A stretch of DNA of 64,000 nt, from the NCBI RefSeq assembly GCF_900115865.1, contig NZ_FOXY01000013.1:1-64000 (forward strand). The letters run 5' to 3'. The position numbers and the translations under genes are program-made. Shown here in pieces: positions 10,056 to 18,182 of this stretch. Positions within the stretch are counted from its first letter, which is position 1. The number at the start of each line of letters is the position of its first letter. Under the pieces are notes generated by a model. It saw only the letters and a list, made by a program, of their open reading frames with translations, was not told the DNA's origin and ran no database searches. Origin of the DNA: Donghicola eburneus. GTDB lineage: Bacteria; Pseudomonadota; Alphaproteobacteria; Rhodobacterales; Rhodobacteraceae.

Positions 10056-10712
10056 ATGAGTATCCTTCTCGGCGATTTGCGCATCGATGCGTCAGCGTTG
10101 GAGACAGTGCTTGGCACAGTCGCGCAGCGCGCCAACATGTGTGTAAAGGTTCTCGATCAACATGGTGTGGTCCGCGCTGTAAACGAGCGTGGGCTGGCGA
10201 TTTTGCACGTATGCCAAGAGGATTTCTGCGGTCAGGTCTGGACCTCTCTCTGGGATGGCGAGTCCCAGCAGCGTGCCATCTCTGCGGTGAACCAAGGTTT
10301 CCGTGGGATTGCGAACAGCTTTTCGGGTACTTTTCAGACTGGCGACGGTGTTATGCGGTCGTGGGTCGTCGAGGTTGTCCCTCTGAATAACCAAGAGAAT
10401 GTCGTGGATTCGTTGCTAGTGATCTCGAACGACGTAACAGCGCACCCTTATCCTGTCGGCGCGCAGCCAGAGACAATCGAGGCGATGCAATCGCTGCTCG
10501 CCGCGAACAAGGATTCGCTGCACAATCTGAATAACATCGTCAGCATGACGGCCGGTGCCTCGCGTATTCTGTCGCGTGAACCCGACGCAGAGAAGGTGGC
10601 GCAGCTCTCGCAATATCTGCACGAGTGCAGTCTGAAGTGCCACGATGCGATTGCTCGCCTGCAAAGCGCGGTCGAGGCTGTCGAGGAAGCTCAGAAAGAC
10701 GCGCTGGCTTAA
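10056..10712 (+). CDS. PAS-domain protein with H-box-like helix, no ATPase domain
   Basis: About 218 residues. Residues 30-128 resemble a PAS fold. A C-terminal helical region contains KDSLHNLNNIVSMTAGASRIL, which looks like a histidine-kinase dimerisation/phospho-acceptor helix with H156. The chain ends 62 residues later, with no N-, G1- or G2-box, so it cannot be a complete kinase. It follows the phytochrome gene in the same direction after 57 bp. It may act as a phosphotransfer or dimerisation partner for the phytochrome receiver (inference). ATG 10056 follows GGTGGGG; GTG 10020 is an in-frame alternative. Its stop codon lies inside a palindrome shared with the convergent gph gene. Confidence 0.7.
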   Translation: MSILLGDLRIDASALETVLGTVAQRANMCVKVLDQHGVVRAVNERGLAILHVCQEDFCGQVWTSLWDGESQQRAISAVNQGFRGIANSFSGTFQTGDGVMRSWVVEVVPLNNQENVVDSLLVISNDVTAHPYPVGAQPETIEAMQSLLAANKDSLHNLNNIVSMTAGASRILSREPDAEKVAQLSQYLHECSLKCHDAIARLQSAVEAVEEAQKDALA

Positions 10713-10720
10713 GCCAGCGC
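10701..10720. terminator. 20-bp perfect palindrome holding both stop codons of two convergent genes
   Basis: The arms GCGCTGGCTT and AAGCCAGCGC are exact reverse complements. The central TTAA supplies the TAA stop of the PAS gene (10710-10712) and of gph (10709-10711 on the minus strand). On the plus strand a GAGCGTTTTC tract follows. It probably acts as a hairpin terminator, weak on the minus strand because no T-run follows there. Confidence 0.6.
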
Positions 10721-11362
10721 GAGCGTTTTCTCAATTAGATCAACGAAGTCCGCGTAGCTTCCAAAGGCTGCGGTCTTTGGGATGCTGTTTAGATCAGTCT
10801 TGTGGTAGCCCTCGGTAAAGAACAGGAAAGGCACACCACCGCGTTGCGCAGTTTCGGCGTCTACTTCGCTATCCCCGACGTAGATCACCAGTCCATCGCC
10901 AAGCGCGTCTGCTGCTGCGTGCAGCATTGCTGGGTCGGGCTTGTGGGTGGGCAGCGTGTCGCCGCCAATCACGCTGTCGAACAAGCGCGCCATATCGAGA
11001 TGCGCTAGAATAGCTTCGGTCGGTTTGAAGGGTTTGTTGGTACAGATGCCCAAGCTATGCCCTTTGGCTTTCAGCGCCTCTAGCGCAGGCACAGCGCCAT
11101 CAAACACCACGGTCAGATCAACTGCGCTGACGTAGCCGATTTTGAACGCCGTGAGCAGTCGGTCCTGTTCGCTGTCGGGAATGTCCCGCGCTGCGCGCAT
11201 GCGCGCCACGAACGTCGGTGCGCCGTTGCCGATAAAGCTGCGCGTCTGCTCCAATGTGATGGGCTGATGCCCCTCGGCCCCTAGGACGCCGTTGGCAACA
11301 GCTTGGATGTCCGGCGCGCTGTCAATCAGCGTGCCGTCCAGATCAAAGATGATGCGCGCCAT
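10709..11362 (-). CDS. gph: Phosphoglycolate phosphatase (HAD superfamily)
   Basis: A 217-residue HAD hydrolase with motif I FDLDGTLID (D7, D9), motif II ICTNKP, the motif III lysine in THKPDP, and motif IV YVGDSEVDAETA. The short helical cap and length fit Gph, which removes 2-phosphoglycolate arising from DNA repair or Rubisco oxygenation. It directly follows rpe (TAAATG, no gap). The rpe-gph pairing is common in bacteria, including Calvin-cycle operons, and supports the call; other sugar phosphatases of subfamily IA remain possible. Confidence 0.85.
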   Translation of the reverse strand: MARIIFDLDGTLIDSAPDIQAVANGVLGAEGHQPITLEQTRSFIGNGAPTFVARMRAARDIPDSEQDRLLTAFKIGYVSAVDLTVVFDGAVPALEALKAKGHSLGICTNKPFKPTEAILAHLDMARLFDSVIGGDTLPTHKPDPAMLHAAADALGDGLVIYVGDSEVDAETAQRGGVPFLFFTEGYHKTDLNSIPKTAAFGSYADFVDLIEKTLALA

Positions 11363-12049
11363 TTACTGAGCGCTTTCGGCAGCCGCACGAATGGTACGAA
11401 TGTTTTCGCCATAGACCTCGGGGTTGTTGACCGACCCGCCACGGAACACGGCAGAGCCCGCGACCAGTACGTCCGCGCCCGCTGCAGCGACCAAAGGCGC
11501 CGTGGTCGGGTCAACACCGCCATCGATCTCGATATGTACGGGGCGATCCCCAATCATCTCGCGCAGCTTGCGGATTTTGGTCGTCAGGTCGATGAACTTC
11601 TGGCCGCCAAAGCCGGGGTTTACGGTCATGACGCAGACCAGATCGGTCAGGTCCAGCAGATGCTCGATCGCGTCCGCAGGAGTGCCGGGGTTCAGTGCGA
11701 CGCCTGCCTTCATGCCCGCGCCGCGGATCGCCTGCAGGGTGCGGTGGATGTGGGGGCCTGCCTCAATGTGGGCGGTCAGGTAGTCGGCGCCTGCGTCCGC
11801 ATAAGCGTCGATGTAAGCATCAACTGGGCTGATCATCAGATGCACATCCATCACCGTTTTCACGTGCGGGCGAAAGGCTTTGACCGCGGGCGCGCCGAAG
11901 GTCAGGTTTGGAACGAAGTGTCCGTCCATGACGTCTACGTGGACCCAGTCTGCGCCCTGAGCTTCAATCGCTTGGATTTCTTGTCCGAAGTTGGCGAAAT
12001 CTGCCGACAGGATCGAAGGGGCAATCTTGATAGACCGGTCAAAGCTCAT
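11363..12049 (-). CDS. rpe: Ribulose-phosphate 3-epimerase
   Basis: A 228-residue TIM barrel interconverting ribulose 5-phosphate and xylulose 5-phosphate. Landmarks are IAPSILSADF at the N-terminus, the HVDVMDGHFVPN metal/substrate loop, DVHLM, VMTVNPGFGGQKF and IEIDGGV, then VAGSAVF for the phosphate. The ATG at 12049 has AAGGAG 8 nt upstream and gives the usual family N-terminus, so I preferred it to the longer in-frame extension. First gene of the rpe-gph pair. Confidence 0.95.
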   Translation of the reverse strand: MSFDRSIKIAPSILSADFANFGQEIQAIEAQGADWVHVDVMDGHFVPNLTFGAPAVKAFRPHVKTVMDVHLMISPVDAYIDAYADAGADYLTAHIEAGPHIHRTLQAIRGAGMKAGVALNPGTPADAIEHLLDLTDLVCVMTVNPGFGGQKFIDLTTKIRKLREMIGDRPVHIEIDGGVDPTTAPLVAAAGADVLVAGSAVFRGGSVNNPEVYGENIRTIRAAAESAQ

Positions 12050-12270
12050 CTGGCGTCTCCTTGGGTGGCGCAGCAATGCGCGTTTTCTTGGGACATGCTC
12101 TAGACTATTTGCCGCCGCTTGGCAGTCGCAAAATGCGGTGCGCGGTTCGTTGGTTTGGCTAAACGGTTTGCTCAAAAATCAGGCGATATACTGAATCTTG
12201 GGTAATAATTGCGCGGCCCTTCATTGTGGTGTCACGGTCCGCACGGGATAGTGCCTGCCAGGAGGACCGA

Positions 12271-13047
12271 ATGACGACCCCGCCTTTGATTGTTTTTACC
12301 GATTTGGACGGCACTTTGTTGGACCACGAGACCTATGATTGGTCGCCCGCAAAGCCGGTTCTGAACGACTTGGCAGAGAGGGGCATTCCGGTGATCCTCA
12401 CCAGCTCCAAAACAGCGCCAGAGATTGCAGAATTGCGTAGCGCGATGGCGCTGGATGCATGGCCCGCGATCTGTGAAAACGGGGCAGGGGTCATGCCAGC
12501 TGGGGCGGGCGCGTTGCCCGACCGCGCACCTTATTTCCAATTACGCGAAGTATTGAACCAAGTGCCAGATGCGCTTCGACAGCACTATTGCGGTTTCGGC
12601 GACATGGACGCGTCGGGTGTGGCCGAGGCGACCGGCCTGCCGCTTGAGAGTGCTGAAAAAGCCGCGCTAAGGGCCTTCTCCGAGCCTGGGGTGTGGACTG
12701 GCACAGACGAGGACAGAGGGGCCTTTGTCGCGGCGCTCGCTGCTCTTGGGGTGACAGCACGGGATGGAGGTCGGTTTCTGACGCTGGGGTGGGGCCGGAT
12801 GAAATCCGACGCGATGGCCGAAGTATTGGCCATGTACGGTCAGCCCCCCTGCATCGCCTTGGGCGACGCACCCAATGACATCGAAATGATCCAGAACGCG
12901 ACCCACGGCGTGATCATTCCGAACCCCCACCGCGCACCTTTGTCCCCCTTGAAGGGCGAGGCCGAGGGGCGCGTTATACGGGAACAACTGGCAGGCCCCG
13001 AAGGTTGGGCGCACGCGGTGCGGGACATCTCGCGACGGTATAAATAA
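12271..13047 (+). CDS. Glucosyl/mannosyl-3-phosphoglycerate phosphatase (HAD)
   Basis: A 258-residue HAD phosphatase of the mannosyl-3-phosphoglycerate phosphatase (MPGP/YedP-like) type. Motif I is TDLDGTLLD (D11, D13), motif II LTSSKT, and motif IV ALGDAPNDIEM; the C2-type cap lies in between. The ATG has a near-perfect AGGAGG 6 nt upstream. The neighbouring glycosyltransferase and GH13 phosphorylase point to glucosyl-3-phosphoglycerate as the real substrate, giving the compatible solute glucosylglycerate. Mannosyl-3-phosphoglycerate cannot be excluded. The spacing to the glycosyltransferase is 19 bp. Confidence 0.8.
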   Translation: MTTPPLIVFTDLDGTLLDHETYDWSPAKPVLNDLAERGIPVILTSSKTAPEIAELRSAMALDAWPAICENGAGVMPAGAGALPDRAPYFQLREVLNQVPDALRQHYCGFGDMDASGVAEATGLPLESAEKAALRAFSEPGVWTGTDEDRGAFVAALAALGVTARDGGRFLTLGWGRMKSDAMAEVLAMYGQPPCIALGDAPNDIEMIQNATHGVIIPNPHRAPLSPLKGEAEGRVIREQLAGPEGWAHAVRDISRRYK

Positions 13048-13066
13048 AACAATAAGGATCAGAACC

Positions 13067-14287
13067 TTGGCCGATTTTCACCAGAATGGACATATTGCAA
13101 CGCTCCACAACCTGCGCGCCAAAACAGCCGAGGAAATGAGCCACGAGCTGACCACCTTTGCCGAGGACCGCAAGATCACCCTGATCCTGCCCTGTCTCTA
13201 TTCAGAGCTTGAATTGCCCGCAATCGAACAGATCGTCGACGAACTGTCCAAGGTACCCTATCTGCACCGGATCATTATTGGTCTCGACCGTGCTAATGCC
13301 GAACAGTATCGGCACGCGGTCAAATTCTTTTCCCGCCTACCGCAGAACCATGTGGTGATCTGGAACGACAGTCCGCGCAATCTGGCGATTGGTGAGCGGC
13401 TGCAATACCACGGCCTGTATCCCGCTGAGCCGGGCAAAGGCAAAAACGTTTGGGGCTGTCTGGGCTACATGATGGCGTGTCGCGATACCTCGGTCATGGC
13501 GATCCACGACTGCGACATCGCCACCTACAAGAAGGATATGCTGACACGTCTGGTGTATCCTGTTGCGAACCCGCGATTCCCCTATCAGCTGTCCAAGGGC
13601 TACTACCCCCGCATCGGGGACGGCAAAATCAATGGACGCGTGACGCGCCTGCTGGTCAGCCCATTGCTGATCGCACTCAAGAAGGTCGTGGGAGACAAGG
13701 ACTACATCGATTTCCTGCGCAGCTTCCGCTACCCGCTGTCTGGCGAGTTCGCCATGCGCACGGCGATGCTGCCGGACCTGCGCATCCCCAGCGACTGGGG
13801 GCTGGAGATTGGCGTCCTGTCCGAGGCATGGCGGAACCTTGCGCCGAAGTCGGTCTGTCAGGTCGAGATCAGCGATGCCTACGATCACAAGCACCAAGAG
13901 CTGTCGCCCGAGGATGCCGCGACCGGCCTAAACCGGATGTCCACCGACATCTGCAAGGCGATTTTCCGCAAGTTGGCTGCGGACGGCACAGTGTTCACGC
14001 CCAACGTCTTCCGTACGCTCAAGGCTGTCTATTACCGCACTGCGCTAGATGTGCTCGAAAGCTATTACAACGATGCGGAGATGAATGGCCTGACTATCGA
14101 CCGCCACAAAGAAGAGCAGAGCATAGAGCTCTTTGCCGAAAACATCATGACGGCGGGGCATGCGTTCCTAGATAACCCGTTTGAGACGCCCTTTATCCCC
14201 ACGTGGTCGCGCGTGCACGCGGCAGACCCGACTTTGATGGCGGATATGCTGACCGCGGTCAAAGACGACTACGCAGACCTCGCCTGA
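13067..14287 (+). CDS. gpgS: Glucosyl-3-phosphoglycerate synthase-like glycosyltransferase
   Basis: A 406-residue GT-A-fold protein with the metal-binding DCD motif in MAIHDCDIAT (D148, D150) and a GKGKNVW loop (123-129). The sequence resembles the GpgS/GT81-like enzymes that transfer glucose from a nucleotide sugar to 3-phosphoglycerate. The start is TTG 13067 with AAGGA 8 nt upstream; the next in-frame ATG is at codon 24. Together with the upstream phosphatase it would make glucosylglycerate, an osmolyte or reserve made under salt or nitrogen stress in other bacteria. The gene symbol rests on context. Confidence 0.75.
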   Translation: MADFHQNGHIATLHNLRAKTAEEMSHELTTFAEDRKITLILPCLYSELELPAIEQIVDELSKVPYLHRIIIGLDRANAEQYRHAVKFFSRLPQNHVVIWNDSPRNLAIGERLQYHGLYPAEPGKGKNVWGCLGYMMACRDTSVMAIHDCDIATYKKDMLTRLVYPVANPRFPYQLSKGYYPRIGDGKINGRVTRLLVSPLLIALKKVVGDKDYIDFLRSFRYPLSGEFAMRTAMLPDLRIPSDWGLEIGVLSEAWRNLAPKSVCQVEISDAYDHKHQELSPEDAATGLNRMSTDICKAIFRKLAADGTVFTPNVFRTLKAVYYRTALDVLESYYNDAEMNGLTIDRHKEEQSIELFAENIMTAGHAFLDNPFETPFIPTWSRVHAADPTLMADMLTAVKDDYADLA

Positions 14288-14315
14288 GGTCTGTGTTGCA
14301 TGGTGTGGATAAAAG

Positions 14316-14337
14316 AAGGGGCCCCGGAGGGCCCCTT
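14316..14337. terminator. Bidirectional rho-independent terminator
   Basis: A 9-bp perfect stem (AAGGGGCCC / GGGCCCCTT) closes a CGGA loop. A-rich sequence lies on the left and TTTG on the right, so it can serve both the rightward gpgS gene and the leftward phosphorylase gene. Confidence 0.8.
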
Positions 14338-14342
14338 TGTCG

Positions 14343-16079
14343 TTAAAGGTGGTTGCTGATCCAGCGGCATTGATAAGGGGCCAATTGGATTTTCTGGCCG
14401 TGCGTGTGAATGGCCTCTCCAGTCAGCAGATCGTACCAGTCATGCCCGTCGATCAAGTTGATGGAAACGGGATCAATCTCCACTGTTTCATCGCTGACAT
14501 TGTGCAGGGCAAAGATGGATTGGTCCCGTTCCAGACTCTGACGCCAGATGCCAAAGATGCGGTCGTCCAGTTGCAGGGTGAACTGTGTGGCATTGGGGTG
14601 GAACGCAGGCTGCCGGCCTCGGATCGAAATCCGACGCTTCATTTCGGTCAGGACACGGCTCTGAGTACTCTGCGGGTCTGACAGCTCAGCATTCAGTGCG
14701 GGATAATCCCACCGATGCCGGTTGATCGCGCGGTTCAGGCCGGTCTTCTCGACTCCCGCCAGATCGTTTGAGGTCGCCAAGAGCACGTGGATGTAGAACG
14801 CAGGAATACCTTCCAACGCCATGACGATGCTCTGCGCCGCAAGGAAGCGGTCAATCTGTAGATCGTCCTGCCCCTTCATCGTCCCTTTGAGCGCGTCAAA
14901 GAAGGTGATGTTCAGTTCATAGGGGCTTTGCCCGCCATTGGGCAGGCTGCGCATCGAAACAAGGCCGCCGTGCGCTTTGACGCAATCGATGACCTGCTCG
15001 GTTTCGGCAGGGGGCAGGATCCCTTCGGCGGGGCGCATTCCGATGCCGTCGTGGCTGGCAGAGAAGTTCAGGTAGGCACACCCGAGCTGCGCGGGGGGCA
15101 TCGTGGCTTGCCAGCGGTTCAAATATTTCGCCGATCCCGAAAGCATGGCGTGCAAGAGCAGTGGCGGCAAAGAGAAGTTGTAGACCGCGTGCGCCTCGTT
15201 CCGGTTCCCGAAGTAGGACAGGTTTTCCGCGTTCGGCACATTGGTTTCGGTGAGAAGGATCACGGGCTCTTGGGCAAAGTCAGCGAGCAGACGCATCAGG
15301 CGCACAATGGCGTGGGTCTGGGGCATGTGGATCGACTTGGTGCCGATCTCCTTCCAGATAAAGGCGACCGCATCCAGGCGCACGATCCGCACGCCATTGT
15401 CGATGTGCAGGCGCGTGACACGCAGGAATTCCAGCAAAACCTCTGGGTTCCGGAAGTCCAGATCGACCTGATCATGGCTAAAGGTGCACCAAACATGGCG
15501 CGTGCCATTGGCCGTATTCACCTCGCGCAGCAAGGGGTGCGTGCGCGGGCGGACGACTTCTGACAGATCATCCTCGGGCGAGGCTTCGAAGAAGAACTTG
15601 TCATAGGGCTCGTGCCCCTGACGGTATTCGTTGAACCAAGTGGATTGGCTGCTGACGTGGTTCAGGACCAGATCGGACATCAGCTTGAACTGCTTGGCGA
15701 TGCGCTGGATGTCCGGCCAGTCGCCGAGGGTAGGGTTCACGGTGCGGTAGTCCGTGACCGCAAAACCATCGTCCGAAGTAAAGGGAAAGAACGGCAGGAT
15801 ATGCACGCCGTTGATCACGCCCTTCAGGTGGCGGGTCAGGAAGTCGCGCAGCAGGTCCAAAGGCTTGTGCTGCCCGTCACGGATCGAATTGCCGTAGGTG
15901 ATAACCATGCAGTCCCGCTCGGACCACAGATTGTTCGACGGCGTCCGAGGCCGCTTGCGGCGCGCTGTCCCCTCGGGCCAGAAGGCGTGCTGCACCGCTT
16001 GGCTCAACTCGGCTGGATCATGGTCGGGGTAAATCTGCGTCAGCAGGTCATGCAGGCGGATCAGAAACGGGTCGCGCAT
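14343..16079 (-). CDS. GH13_18 sucrose phosphorylase-family enzyme, probable glucosylglycerate phosphorylase
   Basis: About 578 residues with the GH13 barrel regions: DLVLNH (region I), VRIVRLDAVAF with nucleophile D236, LLTETNVP with acid/base E278, and SASHDGIG. The subfamily contains sucrose phosphorylase and glucosylglycerate phosphorylase. The convergent synthesis genes make the latter the best guess: it would release glucose 1-phosphate and glycerate from glucosylglycerate. The start is uncertain. ATG 16079 has AAGAAGG 11 nt upstream, while an in-frame TTG at 16085 has the same site 5 nt away. Sucrose phosphorylase is the main alternative. Confidence 0.75.
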   Translation of the reverse strand: MRDPFLIRLHDLLTQIYPDHDPAELSQAVQHAFWPEGTARRKRPRTPSNNLWSERDCMVITYGNSIRDGQHKPLDLLRDFLTRHLKGVINGVHILPFFPFTSDDGFAVTDYRTVNPTLGDWPDIQRIAKQFKLMSDLVLNHVSSQSTWFNEYRQGHEPYDKFFFEASPEDDLSEVVRPRTHPLLREVNTANGTRHVWCTFSHDQVDLDFRNPEVLLEFLRVTRLHIDNGVRIVRLDAVAFIWKEIGTKSIHMPQTHAIVRLMRLLADFAQEPVILLTETNVPNAENLSYFGNRNEAHAVYNFSLPPLLLHAMLSGSAKYLNRWQATMPPAQLGCAYLNFSASHDGIGMRPAEGILPPAETEQVIDCVKAHGGLVSMRSLPNGGQSPYELNITFFDALKGTMKGQDDLQIDRFLAAQSIVMALEGIPAFYIHVLLATSNDLAGVEKTGLNRAINRHRWDYPALNAELSDPQSTQSRVLTEMKRRISIRGRQPAFHPNATQFTLQLDDRIFGIWRQSLERDQSIFALHNVSDETVEIDPVSINLIDGHDWYDLLTGEAIHTHGQKIQLAPYQCRWISNHL

Positions 16080-16152
16080 AATCAAAAGGGCCTTCTTTTT
16101 AGGCCAGACTAAGCACTAGGTCCCCGATTGAAAGCCCCCGCGCATCGGAAAG

Positions 16153-16167
16153 GCCCGCATCGCGGGC
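16153..16167 (-). terminator. Short GC hairpin after the ArsR-family gene
   Basis: GCCCGC-ATC-GCGGGC forms a 6-bp stem with a 3-nt loop about 30 bp past the regulator's stop codon, followed on the minus strand only by CTTTCC. It may be a weak terminator. Confidence 0.35.
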
Positions 16168-16197
16168 AGTCGCCGAATAATTGGGCAGTGGCTCAGG

Positions 16198-16527
16198 TCA
16201 GTCTTTGGGGGCACAGAACAGCGAATACAGCATGTTGATCACTTGCGTGGTGCGATCATCTGCGAGGCTGTAATAGATGGTTTTGCCGTCGCGGCGGGTC
16301 GAAACCAGCCCCTCTTCTCGCAGGCGGGCCAGCATCTGACTGACAGCGGCCTGACGAATGTCCAAAAGCTGCTCCAACTCGCCCACACTGCGTTCCCCCG
16401 AGCCCAGATGGCACAGGATCATCAGTCGACCTTCGTGGGCCAACGTCTTAAGATAAGCCGCAGCTGCCTGAGCGTTGCTCGACATCTCGGAGGGTTCGGC
16501 GTGCAATTTTTCCAAGGGCGCGTTCAT
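16198..16527 (-). CDS. ArsR/SmtB-family regulator, SqrR/BigR persulfide-sensor-like
   Basis: A 109-residue winged-helix repressor with the recognition segment IRQAAVSQMLARLREEGLV. It has exactly two cysteines, C39 in ILCHL and C105 in SLFC near the C-terminus. Their 66-residue spacing equals that of the two redox cysteines I recall for SqrR of Rhodobacter capsulatus and BigR, which sense reactive sulfur species through an internal polysulfide bridge. The metal-site motif ELCVCDL of classical ArsR proteins is absent. No sulfide:quinone reductase or persulfide dioxygenase gene is adjacent, so the target is unknown. Confidence 0.85.
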   Translation of the reverse strand: MNAPLEKLHAEPSEMSSNAQAAAAYLKTLAHEGRLMILCHLGSGERSVGELEQLLDIRQAAVSQMLARLREEGLVSTRRDGKTIYYSLADDRTTQVINMLYSLFCAPKD

Positions 16528-16591
16528 ATGATTCTGCTTTTCGTCGCGACACTATACCTGCGGGTTAATCCGGATTCGAGACTCTCGGGCG

Positions 16592-17305
16592 CTATTCTCC
16601 GGCAGCAATCTTGTTTAGCAAACCTGCCAAGCGGGTAGGGTCTGCAAAAAACGGAGAGTGCGAGCAGTCCATAGCGTATACATCGCGCTCTGGCCAACCG
16701 TCTGTCATCGTTCGCTGATATTCCGGCGGGATTGTGCGGTCATCGTCACAGCGGATGTAGCTTTTGGGCACTGACGCGTAGTTTTCGCCAATCTCTATCG
16801 GGGTTTCCTGCGGTTTGATCGGCTGTTGCCCCAGTCGCGTCAGGGCGAATGCAACCGTCTCTGGCGGGCAGTCGTGATAGAAAACATCCCGCGCCTGCGC
16901 TGGATCGATGCCAAAGCTGATCCCGTCGGGGGCTTTGATCACCGCCTGCATGAGCGGCTGATAGGGCGCTTCGCGGCGCATGTCTGCCAGCCCCATGCCG
17001 TTGCGGGGTGCATAGGCGCAGACGTAGACGAGGCGCTCGAAATTGGTGGGGTCCAACTCTGCCGCGCGTGAAATCGGAAAGCCCGCCATGCTGTGTCCCA
17101 CAACGATGGTGGGGCCCTTCATGGCCCTGAGAATCGCCTCTGCGTACATATCCAGCGTGACATCGGCCAAGGGTGTACCGTCCGAGCCGTGGCTTGGCAG
17201 GTCAATGGCGCGGGCCGAATGGCCACGGGTGCGCAGGGCAGGGATCAGATCGCGCCAGCACCAAGCGCCATGGCAAGAGCCGTGAATTAGGAGAAAATCA
17301 CTCAT
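16592..17305 (-). CDS. Alpha/beta-fold hydrolase (methylesterase/salicylate-esterase-like)
   Basis: A 237-residue hydrolase with the oxyanion-hole motif LIHGSCHGAWCW, the nucleophile elbow VVGHSMAG (S72), and a C-terminal His in MDCSHSPFF. The short cap and N-terminus resemble plant-type methylesterases and hydroxynitrile lyase relatives. It overlaps the pcaD start region by 4 bp and is the second gene of that pair. The substrate is not predictable from sequence. Confidence 0.8.
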   Translation of the reverse strand: MSDFLLIHGSCHGAWCWRDLIPALRTRGHSARAIDLPSHGSDGTPLADVTLDMYAEAILRAMKGPTIVVGHSMAGFPISRAAELDPTNFERLVYVCAYAPRNGMGLADMRREAPYQPLMQAVIKAPDGISFGIDPAQARDVFYHDCPPETVAFALTRLGQQPIKPQETPIEIGENYASVPKSYIRCDDDRTIPPEYQRTMTDGWPERDVYAMDCSHSPFFADPTRLAGLLNKIAAGE

Positions 17306-18093
17306 GAGAGGTGTCCTGTCGCATTCAGGAAATCAGTTAGCGCGCGGGCATAGGTTTCGGGTTGGTCCACACAGGGCAGGTGGCCTGCACGGCGGATCAA
17401 TGAAAACTCGGAGCCGGGGATCAGTTCGGTGGTTTCGCGCACAAGATCGGGCGGGGTTGAGGCATCGTTGACAGCCCCTATCCCCAGTGTGGGCAGGCGC
17501 AGGCTGGCCGTCGGCGTGTAGAAGTCAGTGCCCTTGATCGCTTCCATGGCGGCGATGTAGCCCTCGGGTGAGGTATCTTCGAGAATTTCTTTCACCTGCT
17601 GGATATGCGGCGTGGACAAATCCTGACGCGGGAACCAGCGCGCGAGCGACGCTTGAACCACGGCGCCGTGCCCTTGGGTACGGGCCTCTTCAATCCGTTT
17701 CGCCCAAAGCGTTTCGTGGCCGATGCGGGCAGCGGTATTGGACAGGATCAGGCAGCGCACCAGATCAAGCCGTTTGACAGCAATCCCTTGGGCAATCAGG
17801 CCGCCGATGGATAAGCCGCAAAAGGCAACATCCTTGGCATTCAGGTGGTCCAGCAGACGTTCTGTGTCGCGCACGAGTGCGCCCATACTGTAGGGGCCAG
17901 CAGGCACGTCGGATTTCCCGTGGCCCCGCAGATCAAAGCGGATCACGCGCAGCGCGTCTGGCAACAGGTTGCACACCTGATCCCAGATCGTAAGGTCCGT
18001 TCCCAGCGCATGGACAAGAACCAACGCAGGTGCATGTTTGGGGCCTTCGTCGCGGTAGTGGAGCCGCAAGTCAGGGAGAAAAGCGAAAGGCAT
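17302..18093 (-). CDS. pcaD: 3-oxoadipate enol-lactonase-like alpha/beta hydrolase
   Basis: A 263-residue alpha/beta hydrolase with VHALGTD near the oxyanion hole, FDLRGHGKS, the nucleophile elbow CGLSIGG (S95), and His in RRAGHLPCVDQP. These match PcaD, which hydrolyses 3-oxoadipate enol-lactone in the protocatechuate branch of the beta-ketoadipate pathway. No other pca gene is present in this window, so a related lactonase or esterase role is possible. Translationally coupled (4-bp overlap) to the downstream hydrolase. Confidence 0.75.
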   Translation of the reverse strand: MPFAFLPDLRLHYRDEGPKHAPALVLVHALGTDLTIWDQVCNLLPDALRVIRFDLRGHGKSDVPAGPYSMGALVRDTERLLDHLNAKDVAFCGLSIGGLIAQGIAVKRLDLVRCLILSNTAARIGHETLWAKRIEEARTQGHGAVVQASLARWFPRQDLSTPHIQQVKEILEDTSPEGYIAAMEAIKGTDFYTPTASLRLPTLGIGAVNDASTPPDLVRETTELIPGSEFSLIRRAGHLPCVDQPETYARALTDFLNATGHLS

Positions 18094-18182
18094 ATTTTAT
18101 TCTTATTTTTGGGTGCGCAGAGCCTACGCGGCGAAGGTGCACAGGGCAACTCTTTCGCACAGAGCCGGTCCAAATCCGCCGA

